DNA of 64,000 nt from positions 314,359 through 378,358 of the forward strand of contig NZ_VLLL01000005.1 of the NCBI RefSeq assembly GCF_007994225.1, written 5' to 3'. The notes beneath the pieces are model-generated. The model saw only the letters and a program-made list of their open reading frames with translations. It was not told the DNA's origin and did not search any database. This document shows, piece after piece, positions 43,232 to 51,483 of the stretch. This DNA is from Stackebrandtia albiflava. Lineage in GTDB: Bacteria; Actinomycetota; Actinomycetes; Mycobacteriales; Micromonosporaceae. The position numbers and the translations under genes are program-made. Position 1 is the first letter of the stretch; every line of letters begins with the position of its first letter.

Positions 43232-43849
43232 TTACTCAATCGGCTCCCCGTCACCGGCGGGGACGTCCAGCCCCCGCGACAGCACGAACGCCGCCGCCGC
43301 CATCCGGGAGTGGACCTCCAGCTTCGCCAACACCTTCTGCACGTGGGACCGCACCGTGGCCGGTGTGATGCCCAGCCGCGCCGCCATCGCCCTGGTCGAC
43401 ATCCCCGCGACGATGCCCGCCAGGATGTCGCGCTCCCTCCCGGTCAACCGGTTCACCACCGCCTGCGCGTCCTCCGCCGTGTCGGGTGTCAACGACGCGC
43501 GCAGTAGCAGGGGATCCACGTACTGCTGCCCGGCGCGGATGCGGTCCACCGCGCGGACCAGCAGGTCCATTCCGGCGTTCCACCGTGCCACGCCGATCGC
43601 GCCCAGGGCCACCGCCTCCCGCAGCACCCGTCCGTCGGTGCGGTCGGTCAGCAACAGGAGCGGCGGGAGGGGGACCGGACGTGCGGCGGCGAGGCACGCG
43701 GCGTCCACCACGTCCATCACGTACAGGGTGTCCCGCCGTGGCCGGGCCGGCGGTTCGACGGTGACCGTGACGTCGTCGCCCCGGTCGCGCAGCACCGCGG
43801 CGAGGCGCGCCGCGAACACCTCGGCGGGATCGCACAGGACGACACGCAT
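43232..43849 (-). CDS. LuxR-type regulator with degenerate receiver
   Basis: 205 residues. Residues 1-110 fold like a response-regulator receiver (MRVVLCDPAEVFAARLAAVL) with Asp46 in YVMDVVDA as possible phospho-site. The conserved lysine after the last strand is replaced by ARWNAG, so classical phosphorylation control is doubtful. Residues 140-200 form a LuxR/NarL HTH (LTGRERDILAGIVAGMSTRA, ATVRSHVQKVLAKLEVHSR). No histidine kinase gene is adjacent. It is the first gene of a probable LuxR-mutM operon. Confidence 0.87.
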   Translation of the reverse strand: MRVVLCDPAEVFAARLAAVLRDRGDDVTVTVEPPARPRRDTLYVMDVVDAACLAAARPVPLPPLLLLTDRTDGRVLREAVALGAIGVARWNAGMDLLVRAVDRIRAGQQYVDPLLLRASLTPDTAEDAQAVVNRLTGRERDILAGIVAGMSTRAMAARLGITPATVRSHVQKVLAKLEVHSRMAAAAFVLSRGLDVPAGDGEPIE

Positions 43850-43960
43850 GCCACCACCCCCGGCATCACTGTGTTGTGGACGGTGCCATTCTCGCGATGT
43901 GCCAGCTCAGGCGCCACCTTCCAGTCGGATGTCCGACAGGGGGCGCCGGTCGGGCGGTGG

Positions 43961-44686
43961 TCACTCGCGGCCGAACACCTGTGTCCACACCAGACTGCCG
44001 TCGTCGTCGCGGGCGACTCCCATGCCGACCGCCTCGGCGTCGCAGTCGAGCAGGTTCGCCCGGTGCCCCGGCGAGTCCATCCAGCCCCGGATGACGTCGG
44101 CGGCCGTGGCGTAGCCCTTGGCGATGTTCTCGCTCATGGCGTGGTCGTAGCCCTCCTGCGAGGCCCGGTCGGTGAAGGTGCGCCCGTCCTGCGACGTGTG
44201 GTCGAAGTAGCCGTTCTCGGCCATGTCCCGGGAGTGCCCGACGGCCGCGTCCGTCAACTGTGGATTCTCCGTCACGGCGCCGCATCCGGCGGCCTCGCGT
44301 TCCAGGCTCGTCAACCGCACCGCCTCGTCCGCCAGTGAGGCGAGCGAACCGTCCTCCTCCGGCGGCGTCGACGTCCCGTCGACCGGATCGGACGACTCGG
44401 ACGGTTCCGGTTCCGGGGACTCCGACTCGGCGGGCTGCGTCACCACGCCCGGCGCGGCCTCCGAAGTCGACTCGGTGGGAGGGCTCGGCGCCTCGGACGA
44501 CTCCGACACCGTCTCGGTCGCCGGAGCCCGGCCGGGAAGCTCCGCCACCGCCAGGCCCGCGCCCGTCAGCACCGTCACCGGGAGCGCCACCAGTACCGCC
44601 CACCGCCACCGCGGAGTCCGCGCGCGATGGGAGCCGACCCGGCTCGGCCCGGGTCGGTCCGCTTCTCTCGATCGAGGACCATGCAT
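43961..44686 (-). CDS. CAP (SCP/PR1) domain secreted or membrane-anchored protein
   Basis: 241 residues. A basic N-terminus is followed by a membrane helix (WAVLVALPVTVLTGAGLAVA) and a Ser/Glu/Pro-rich linker (ETVSESSEAPSPP and SESPEPEPSESS). The CAP domain (about 115-241) has LTSLEREAAGCG, HSRDMAENGYFDHTSQDGRT, a SENIAKGYATA segment and GWMDSPGHRANLLD, including the histidine and glutamate of the CAP cavity. Such proteins act outside the cell; the substrate is unknown. It is on the minus strand within the reversed island between rnc and smc. Confidence 0.88.
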   Translation of the reverse strand: MHGPRSREADRPGPSRVGSHRARTPRWRWAVLVALPVTVLTGAGLAVAELPGRAPATETVSESSEAPSPPTESTSEAAPGVVTQPAESESPEPEPSESSDPVDGTSTPPEEDGSLASLADEAVRLTSLEREAAGCGAVTENPQLTDAAVGHSRDMAENGYFDHTSQDGRTFTDRASQEGYDHAMSENIAKGYATAADVIRGWMDSPGHRANLLDCDAEAVGMGVARDDDGSLVWTQVFGRE

Positions 44687-45010
44687 GTCCTCGGGAGCAT
44701 ACCGATGTTCTCTTCATCACTCAACCTGCGACGGAAAACCGGTCGCACAGGGTAAAGTGGCCGATGAAGCCGCGATGAGGAGACGGGGGTCGCCGCCCGG
44801 AGTCAACTGCTCGTCTGGAAAGCTTGACGGCAGCAGTTGTGAGGCGCAGGATGAATGTGTCGCAGAGTCGGCACGACGACATCTGCCTCTCATATCGCCC
44901 GGGGCAACTGGCTCATCGAGGCGACACAATACAAATGACAGCATGTGACATGCGAAGCTGCGGGGCACGTCTCCAGCGTCGCCTCAGCTACGCGCTCGCA
45001 AGGAGAAACC
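44687..45010. other. Divergent regulatory region upstream of the smc neighbourhood
   Basis: 324 bp without a gene. It contains an 8-bp inverted repeat CAACTGCT/AGCAGTTG (44804-44811/44832-44839) and a 13-bp palindrome GCATGTGACATGC (44941-44953). It must hold the promoters of the CAP gene (minus) and the small coiled-coil gene (plus). No riboswitch class is recognised. Confidence 0.4.
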
Positions 45011-45205
45011 ATGGCGAAGGCCCTTTACGGCTACGTCGGGCACTCACCGGACCGCCGGATGCTCGACGAAGTCACCCGACTGCGTGCCAAGGTACAGAGC
45101 CTCGAGTTCGAGGTGACCAGGCTGCGTGCCGACAACGATCGGCTCGCCGCTGAGGTCGCCTCGGCGGAGGAGATGGCCCGGCTGTCCGAGCCGGCGCTGA
45201 CCTAG
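45011..45205 (+). CDS. Small conserved coiled-coil protein upstream of smc
   Basis: 64 residues from ATG 45011 with AAGGAG nine bases upstream. MAKALYGYVGHSPDRRMLDE is followed by a leucine-heptad coil (TRLRAKVQSLEFEVTRLRAD and NDRLAAEV). A short conserved actinobacterial protein of this kind (starting MAKAL.GYVG) is known only by sequence, and I do not know its function. Its coil could self-associate. It lies 152 bp upstream of smc. Confidence 0.8.
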   Translation: MAKALYGYVGHSPDRRMLDEVTRLRAKVQSLEFEVTRLRADNDRLAAEVASAEEMARLSEPALT

Positions 45206-45357
45206 CACCTCTCACGCACATACCGCGCGCCGGCCCCTTCGTCGGCGCGCATCGTCGTGTCTGGGCCGGTCACGCCTGTAACCGTGTGGGGCTGCGGTGG
45301 CCAACGGGTACGCTGCGTGGTGTTCGAGAACGTCCTGATCGTCCACGGGGAGCCCGC

Positions 45358-48300
45358 GTGTACTTGAAGAGCCTGACGTTGAAGGGTTTCAAGTCCTTCG
45401 CGTCCGCCACCACGCTCCGCTTCGAACCGGGTATCACGTGCGTGGTCGGTCCCAACGGCTCCGGCAAGTCCAACGTCGTCGACGCCATCGCCTGGGTCCT
45501 CGGCGAACAGGGCGCCAAGGCACTGCGCGGCGGCAAGATGGAGGACGTCATCTTCGCCGGCACCACCGGCCGGGCACCGCTGGGCCGCGCGGAGGTCACG
45601 CTCACCATCGACAACTCCGACGGCGCCCTGCCCATCGAGTACTCCGAGGTCTCGATCACCCGCCGGATGTTCCGCTCCGGCGAGGGCGAGTACGAGATCA
45701 ACGGCGACCGGTGCCGGCTGCTGGACGTCCAGGAACTCCTCTCCGACTCCGGGATCGGCCGCGAGATGCACGTCCTGGTGGGCCAGGGCAAACTCGACTC
45801 CTACCTGCACGCCCGCCCCGAGGACCGCCGCGCCTTCATCGAGGAGGCCGCCGGGGTCCTCAAACACCGCAAACGCAAGGAGAAGGCCCTCCGCAAACTG
45901 GAGGCGATGGAGGCGAACCTCCACCGGGTCACCGACCTCACGGCCGAACTGCGCCGCCAGCTCAAACCGCTCGGCCGGCAGGCCGAACTGGCCCGCCGCG
46001 CCGCCGGAATCCAGGCGGACCTGCGCGACGCCAGGCTCCGGCTGCTCGCCGACGACCTCTTCCAGCTCCGCGGTACCCTCGCCCGGGAACTCGCCGACGA
46101 GAACTCCGCGCGCGCCCGTCGCGCCCGCATCGAGGAGACGCACGCCGAGACCACCGCGCAGCTCACCGCGCTGGAGTCCGAACTGGCCGCCGACGCGCCC
46201 GCACTGGCCCGCGCCCAGGAGACTTGGTACCGACTGTCGGCATTGCAGGAACGGCTGCGCTCCACCGGCCAGCTCGCCGCCGAACGGGTCCGGTACCTCA
46301 GTGAGGAGACCGGTGAGGAACGCGGCGGCCGTGACCCCGAGCAGCTGGAGGAGGAGGCCGTCCGGGTCCGCGAGCAGGAGGCCGAACTGCGGGAGGCGTT
46401 GGACGCCGACCAGGAGCGGCTGTCGGCGGCCGTCGAACAGCGCCAGGAGATCGAGCAGGCGCTGACGGACGCCGAACGGGAACTGGTCGCCGCCGTCAAG
46501 GCGGTCGCCGCGCGGCGCGAGGGGCTCGCCAAACTCACCGGCGAGGTGGGGGCGCTCCGCACCCGGGCGCAGGCGGGCGCCGACGAGATCGCGCGTGTCG
46601 CCACCTCGCTCACCCAGGCGAGGGAACGTGCCGAGACCGCCAAGGCGGAACTGGCGACCGCACGCGAGGACTCCGAGGTCGCCGAGGCGGGTGACGCCGA
46701 CCTGGAGGAACGCGTCCAGTCCGCCAGGGAGTCGCTGGACGCCGCCACCGCGCGGGTGTCGGAGCTGGTCGCCGCCGAACGCGCCGCGCACGCCGACGCC
46801 ACCCAGTGGAAGGCCCGCGAGGAGGCGTTGTCGCTCGGCCTGCGCCGCAAGGACGGGGCGGGCGCCCTGCTCGGCAAGGCCGACGAGGTCCCCGGCCTGC
46901 TGGGGAGCGTGGCGGCGCTGCTGACGGTGCAGATCGGGCACGAGGCGGCCATGGCGGCCGCCCTGGGACGCCTCGCCGACGCCGTGGTCGTCCGGGACGG
47001 CGACGGCGCGCAGGCGGCGCTGGAACTGCTCAAGACCGACGACGCCGGCCAGGCGAGCCTGCTGATCGCCGACACCACCGGTCCCGGTCCGCGGCCCGAC
47101 GTCGCCCTGCCGGAGGGAGCCCGGTGGGCCGCCGACCTGGTGACCGCCCCGGGTGAACTGGCCGCCACGGTGGCGCGGGCGCTCACGGGCGTCGTCATCG
47201 TCGCCGACCTTCCGCAGGCCCGTGACCTGGCCGGACGGCACCCGGAACTGACCGCCGTCACCCGTGACGGTGACGTGTTCGGCGGCGGGTGGGCGGCCGG
47301 CGGCTCGAACGCCGCCCAGAGCTTCATCGAGGTGCAGGCCGCCGTCGACGAGGCCAGGGACCGTCGCGCCGAGTCCGAGGCCCGTGCCGAATCGGTGCAG
47401 GCGCAGCTCGACGGCGCACGCCAGGAGGAGGAGGCCCGGCGCGCCACGCTGAAGTCCGTCTCCGCGATGCGCAAGGACATAGAGGCCCGCCGCAACGCCG
47501 TCGCCCGGCGGCTCGCCCAGTTGGAGGCGCAGGCGGAGTCGGCCGAGGGCGAGGTCGCCCGGCTGGCCGCCGCGAAGGTGCGGGCCGAGGAGGCGCGCGA
47601 CGCAGACCTCGCCGGCCTGGCCGAACTGGAGGAGCGGCTGCGGCTGGCCGAGGACGCCCCCGAGGACGACGAACCCTCCACCACCGAACGCGACCGGTTG
47701 TCGATCGGCCTGCAGCAGGCGCGCCAGAACGAGATGGAGACCCGGCTGTCGGTCCGTACCGCCGAGGAGCGGGTCGCGGCACTGTCGGGGCGCGCCGAGG
47801 CGCTCACCCGGCAGGCCGCCAACGAACGCCAGGCGCGGCAGCGGGCGGAGGTGCGCAAGGCGGCCCGGCAACGGGGCGCCGCCATCGCCGCGAAGGTCGC
47901 CGAAGGCGTCGAACTGGCCCTCGACCGGATCGCGCGTTCGCTGACCGCCGCCGCCTCGGAACGCGACGCCGCCCAACAGGCCAAGAACGCGCGGGAGGCG
48001 GCGCTCACCGACGTCCGGCAACGCGCCAGGGAGCAGGCGGCGGAGCTGGAACGGCTCACCAGCGCCGTCCACCGCGACGAGGTCGCCCGCGCCGAACAAC
48101 GGCTGCGGATCGAACAGTTGGAGGGCCGCGCCGCCGAGGAGTTCGGCATCGACGTGGACACCCTCATCGCGGAGTACGGCCCCGACCAGCCGGTACCGCC
48201 GACCGCCGCCGACATCGCGAAGTCGGAGGAGGAGGGCCGCCCCGAACCACTGCCGGCGCCGTTCGAGCGCGCGGTGCAGGAGAAGCGCGCCGCACGCGGT

Positions 48301-48921
48301 GAACGGGAGCTGAAACTGCTCGGCAAGGTCAACCCGCTGGCGCTGGAGGAGTTCGCCGCGTTGGAGGAGCGGTACAAGTTCCTGGCCGAGCAGCTCGAAG
48401 ACCTCAACCGCACGCGCAAGGACCTGCTCACCGTCGTCAAGGACGTGGACGACCGGATCCTGGCGGTGTTCACCGAGGCGTACCACGACACCGCCGCCGA
48501 GTTCGAGAAGGTGTTCTCCGTGGTCTTCCCCGGTGGGGAGGGCCGGCTCCTGCTCACCGAACCGGACAACATGCTCACCACCGGGATCGAGGTGGAGGCC
48601 CGGCCTCCGGGGAAGAAGGTCAAGCGGTTGTCCCTGCTGTCCGGCGGGGAGCGGTCGTTGACCGCCCTGGCGTTGCTGTGCGCGATCTTCCGGGCCCGGC
48701 CCAGCCCGTTCTACCTCATGGACGAGGTCGAGGCGGCGCTCGACGACGTGAACCTCGGCCGGTTGCTGACCCTGCTCCAGCAGTTGCGGGGCACGTCGCA
48801 GTTGTTGGTCATCACGCACCAGAAACGCACGATGGAGATCGCCGACGCCCTCTACGGCGTCACGATGCGCGGTGGCGTGACCCAGGTGATCAGCCAGAAG
48901 CTCGAACCCGTCGACGCCTGA
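45358..48921 (+). CDS. smc: Chromosome segregation protein SMC
   Basis: 1187 residues from GTG 45358 (MYLKSLTLKGFKSFASATTL), with GGGGAG upstream. The N-terminal Walker A GPNGSGKSNVVDAIAWVLGE, two long coiled coils around a hinge (about 510-660), the C-terminal signature LSGGERSLTALALL and Walker B FYLMDEVEAALDDVN are complete. It is the ATPase of bacterial condensin, loaded by ParB. The gene is followed by ftsY, as in many actinobacteria (Rv2922c-Rv2921c). Confidence 0.97.
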   Translation: MYLKSLTLKGFKSFASATTLRFEPGITCVVGPNGSGKSNVVDAIAWVLGEQGAKALRGGKMEDVIFAGTTGRAPLGRAEVTLTIDNSDGALPIEYSEVSITRRMFRSGEGEYEINGDRCRLLDVQELLSDSGIGREMHVLVGQGKLDSYLHARPEDRRAFIEEAAGVLKHRKRKEKALRKLEAMEANLHRVTDLTAELRRQLKPLGRQAELARRAAGIQADLRDARLRLLADDLFQLRGTLARELADENSARARRARIEETHAETTAQLTALESELAADAPALARAQETWYRLSALQERLRSTGQLAAERVRYLSEETGEERGGRDPEQLEEEAVRVREQEAELREALDADQERLSAAVEQRQEIEQALTDAERELVAAVKAVAARREGLAKLTGEVGALRTRAQAGADEIARVATSLTQARERAETAKAELATAREDSEVAEAGDADLEERVQSARESLDAATARVSELVAAERAAHADATQWKAREEALSLGLRRKDGAGALLGKADEVPGLLGSVAALLTVQIGHEAAMAAALGRLADAVVVRDGDGAQAALELLKTDDAGQASLLIADTTGPGPRPDVALPEGARWAADLVTAPGELAATVARALTGVVIVADLPQARDLAGRHPELTAVTRDGDVFGGGWAAGGSNAAQSFIEVQAAVDEARDRRAESEARAESVQAQLDGARQEEEARRATLKSVSAMRKDIEARRNAVARRLAQLEAQAESAEGEVARLAAAKVRAEEARDADLAGLAELEERLRLAEDAPEDDEPSTTERDRLSIGLQQARQNEMETRLSVRTAEERVAALSGRAEALTRQAANERQARQRAEVRKAARQRGAAIAAKVAEGVELALDRIARSLTAAASERDAAQQAKNAREAALTDVRQRAREQAAELERLTSAVHRDEVARAEQRLRIEQLEGRAAEEFGIDVDTLIAEYGPDQPVPPTAADIAKSEEEGRPEPLPAPFERAVQEKRAARGERELKLLGKVNPLALEEFAALEERYKFLAEQLEDLNRTRKDLLTVVKDVDDRILAVFTEAYHDTAAEFEKVFSVVFPGGEGRLLLTEPDNMLTTGIEVEARPPGKKVKRLSLLSGGERSLTALALLCAIFRARPSPFYLMDEVEAALDDVNLGRLLTLLQQLRGTSQLLVITHQKRTMEIADALYGVTMRGGVTQVISQKLEPVDA

Positions 48922-49048
48922 TCGCGGCCTCGCCGACCGGCGGCCCCCCTGCTTCGCAACGCCCCGCGGCGGGTGTTCCGGCGGGTGGCTCGACGGGGAG
49001 GTGCCAGTACAGTGGGGTGGCTCGACGCACCTACAGGAGGGTTTCGGA

Positions 49049-50260
49049 ATGGAGAACTGGCAGCTCTGGCTGGTCATCGCCGCGGTGGTGCTGCTGGCCG
49101 CGGTCGCGGGAGTGCTGGTCGTGCGGTCCCGCCGCGCGGGTCGCGCGGTACCGCCGTCCCGGCAGCCGGAGGCGCCGGAGGCCCGGGAGGCGACCCCGAT
49201 CGCGGAGGCGCCCACCCGGCCGGAGGCCGAGGCGCCCGCCCCGGTCGAGGCCGAAGCCGAGCCGGAGCCCACGCCCGCGATCGAGGTGCCGGAACCGACC
49301 GCGGGTCGCCTGGTGCGGTTGCGTGCCAAACTCTCCCGCTCCCAGAACGTGCTCGGGCGGGGCCTGTTGACCCTGCTGTCGCGCGACCACCTCGACGAGG
49401 ACGCCTGGGAGGAGGTCGAGGAGCTCCTGATCTCGGCCGACGTCGGCCTGGAACCGACCGGCAGGATCGTCGAACGCCTCCGCGAGCGGACGAGGGTGCT
49501 GGGCACCCGCACGCCCGAGCAGTTGCGGGTCCTGTTGAGCGAGGAGCTGACCGAGGCGCTGTCGGTCGACGCGGAACGGTCCCTCAACGTGCGGCGCGAC
49601 GGCGACCGCCCCTCCGTCGTGCTGGTCGTGGGCGTCAACGGTGCCGGTAAGACGACCACCTGCGGAAAGATCGCCCGGGTGCTCATCGCCGACGGCAACC
49701 GGGTCCTGCTGGGCGCGGCCGACACCTTCCGGGCCGCCGCCGCGGACCAGTTGGAGACCTGGGCGCAGCGGGTGGGTTCCGAGGTGGTGCGAGGACCCGA
49801 GGGCGCCGACCCGGCCAGCGTCGCCTTCGACTCGGTGAAGCGGGGTATCGAGGCGGGCGTCGACGCCGTCCTGGTGGACACCGCCGGACGCCTCCAGAAC
49901 AAGGCCGGCCTGATGGACGAGCTCGGCAAGGTCAAGCGGGTCATCGAGAAGCACGGGCCGGTGGACGAGACCCTGCTGGTCTTGGACGCCACCACCGGTC
50001 AGAACGGTCTGGAGCAGGCCCGGGTGTTCACCGAGGTGTGCGACGTGACCGGGGTGGTGCTCACCAAACTGGACGGCACCGCCAAGGGCGGGATCGTGAT
50101 CGCGGTTCAGCGCAGGTTGAACGTTCCGGTTAAGCTCATCGGACTGGGCGAGGGTCCCGACGACCTCGCGCCGTTCGACGTGACCCAGTTCGTCGACGCG
50201 CTGCTCGGTGACGGTGATGCGGCGTCTGGCGGTTCCAAGTCCAGGCAGCCGGTGGCTTAG
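49049..50260 (+). CDS. ftsY: Signal recognition particle receptor FtsY
   Basis: 403 residues from ATG 49049 with AGGAGG eight bases upstream. The N-terminus is a membrane helix (WQLWLVIAAVVLLAAVAGVL), then an acidic A-domain rich in EAPAPVEAEAEPEP. The NG GTPase domain shows GVNGAGKTTTCGKIA (G1), DTAGRLQNK (G3), TKLDGTAKGG (G4) and GLGEGPDDLAPFD (G5). The lipid-anchored receptor docks ribosome-nascent-chain complexes at SecYEG. Ffh (59695) is its partner. Actinobacterial FtsY typically has this anchor. Confidence 0.96.
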   Translation: MENWQLWLVIAAVVLLAAVAGVLVVRSRRAGRAVPPSRQPEAPEAREATPIAEAPTRPEAEAPAPVEAEAEPEPTPAIEVPEPTAGRLVRLRAKLSRSQNVLGRGLLTLLSRDHLDEDAWEEVEELLISADVGLEPTGRIVERLRERTRVLGTRTPEQLRVLLSEELTEALSVDAERSLNVRRDGDRPSVVLVVGVNGAGKTTTCGKIARVLIADGNRVLLGAADTFRAAAADQLETWAQRVGSEVVRGPEGADPASVAFDSVKRGIEAGVDAVLVDTAGRLQNKAGLMDELGKVKRVIEKHGPVDETLLVLDATTGQNGLEQARVFTEVCDVTGVVLTKLDGTAKGGIVIAVQRRLNVPVKLIGLGEGPDDLAPFDVTQFVDALLGDGDAASGGSKSRQPVA

Positions 50261-50465
50261 GGCGCGGCCGGTAAGGCCGGGTCCGTGACGCGGGCACCCC
50301 TCGTGTCCGTCAAGTGAGCGTGGCGTTGAGTGGGATGCTCGGCAGGGTGGTACGGCGTGGGCACGCCGACGGTTGGCCACGCCCGGCCGTGGGTATCGAG
50401 GCGGCGTCAGACAGTTCACCAGCCGGACACACCCGACATGTTTCTAGACGCCTTGGCAGGTTCAA

Positions 50466-51257
50466 GTGGTGACGGATCAGGAGATCCCGCTGCACGGCGG
50501 GAACACCAGCACGGTCGTGCGGTTGGGCGACACGGTGCGCCGCAACACGGGTCCGTGGACTCCGGCGGTGCACGCCCTGCTGCGTCACCTCGACGCGGCG
50601 GGTTTCACGGGCGCGCCCAAGGCGCTGGGCGTCGACGAGCACGGCCGCGAGGTCCTGTCCTATCTGGAGGGTGAATGCGGCAAGTATCCGCTCGCCCCGC
50701 ACTGGACGACCGACGAAGCGCTGAACACCGTGGCCACGATGCTGCGGATGTACCACGACTCGCAGTACGGATTCCGCACTCCGCCCGGCGCGGTGTGGCG
50801 CTCCTTCGGGCCGCCGCCGCCGGACACCGAGGTGGTGTGTCACCACGACGCGGCTCCCCACAACGTCATCTGGCGGCCGGACGGGACGCTCGCGCTCATC
50901 GACTTCGACCTGGCGTCACCGGGTGCCCGGATATACGACGTCGCCTACGCGGCCTGGACGTGGGTCCCGTTGTTCTCGGACCGGGACTCGTACACGCTCG
51001 GCTGGAAGCATCCCGACCGGCCTCGCAGGCTCAGGCTGTTCGCCGACGCCTACGGCCTGTCGCCGCGTGACCGGGCCAGGTTCATCCGGGTCATCCGCAA
51101 ACGGATCGTCGACCACGTGGAGGGCATTCGGCGCATGGCGGGGCAGGGCGATCCCGCGTTCGTGCGCATCGTCCGCAAGGGACACCTGCGGCGGCCGTTG
51201 CGGGACCTGAAGATGCTCGACCACGAGCGGTACATCCTGGACCACGCGCTGCGGTAG
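50466..51257 (+). CDS. Phosphotransferase (APH/choline kinase-like)
   Basis: 263 residues from GTG 50466 or GTG 50469. The kinase-like fold is recognisable by the catalytic loop VVCHHDAAPHNVIWR (HxDxxxxN) and the metal-binding LIDFDLASPG. The substrate-binding C-terminal half is helical (MLDHERYILDHALR). Aminoglycoside resistance is possible, but most family members of this length phosphorylate unknown metabolites. The lack of a clear resistance signature and its place between ftsY and a secreted peptidase make a housekeeping role more likely. Its 205-bp upstream region contains no gene. Confidence 0.85.
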   Translation: MVTDQEIPLHGGNTSTVVRLGDTVRRNTGPWTPAVHALLRHLDAAGFTGAPKALGVDEHGREVLSYLEGECGKYPLAPHWTTDEALNTVATMLRMYHDSQYGFRTPPGAVWRSFGPPPPDTEVVCHHDAAPHNVIWRPDGTLALIDFDLASPGARIYDVAYAAWTWVPLFSDRDSYTLGWKHPDRPRRLRLFADAYGLSPRDRARFIRVIRKRIVDHVEGIRRMAGQGDPAFVRIVRKGHLRRPLRDLKMLDHERYILDHALR

Positions 51258-51363
51258 GGTTCCGCGTCCGGTTCGGGCGCGGCCGTGGGCGCGTGGTGCG
51301 CGTGTCTTCCGATTCTGTACGCCTGCCCGGGCGGCACCGCCTGTATCCCGGAACGTTCCGCCA

Positions 51364-51393
51364 TTGACTGAACGGCATTGCGACATGTAACTA
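51364..51393 (+). promoter_or_regulatory. Promoter of the secreted carboxypeptidase
   Basis: TTGACT (51364-51369), 18-bp spacer, TAACTA (51388-51393). An imperfect GACAT/ATGTC dyad overlaps the -10 region. Confidence 0.45.
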
Positions 51394-51483
51394 TGTCAAT
51401 ACGTGTGGCGAGGTCACCCCCGCCGCCGCCCGGGACCCGTCCCACCGGCCGGGTCCGCCGTTCATCCCCGAAGGAGCGAGCCG

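Noticed and set aside
44740-45010. c-di-AMP (ydaO-type) riboswitch upstream of the CAP or coiled-coil gene
   Set aside because: Hairpins are present but the conserved core sequences are not recognisable.
45202-49995. 1597-codon minus-strand frame opposite smc and ftsY
   Set aside because: Antisense shadow of two strongly conserved genes with no recognisable protein family.
50466-51257. Aminoglycoside resistance gene
   Set aside because: Only the generic kinase-like motifs are present; the family is mostly metabolic.
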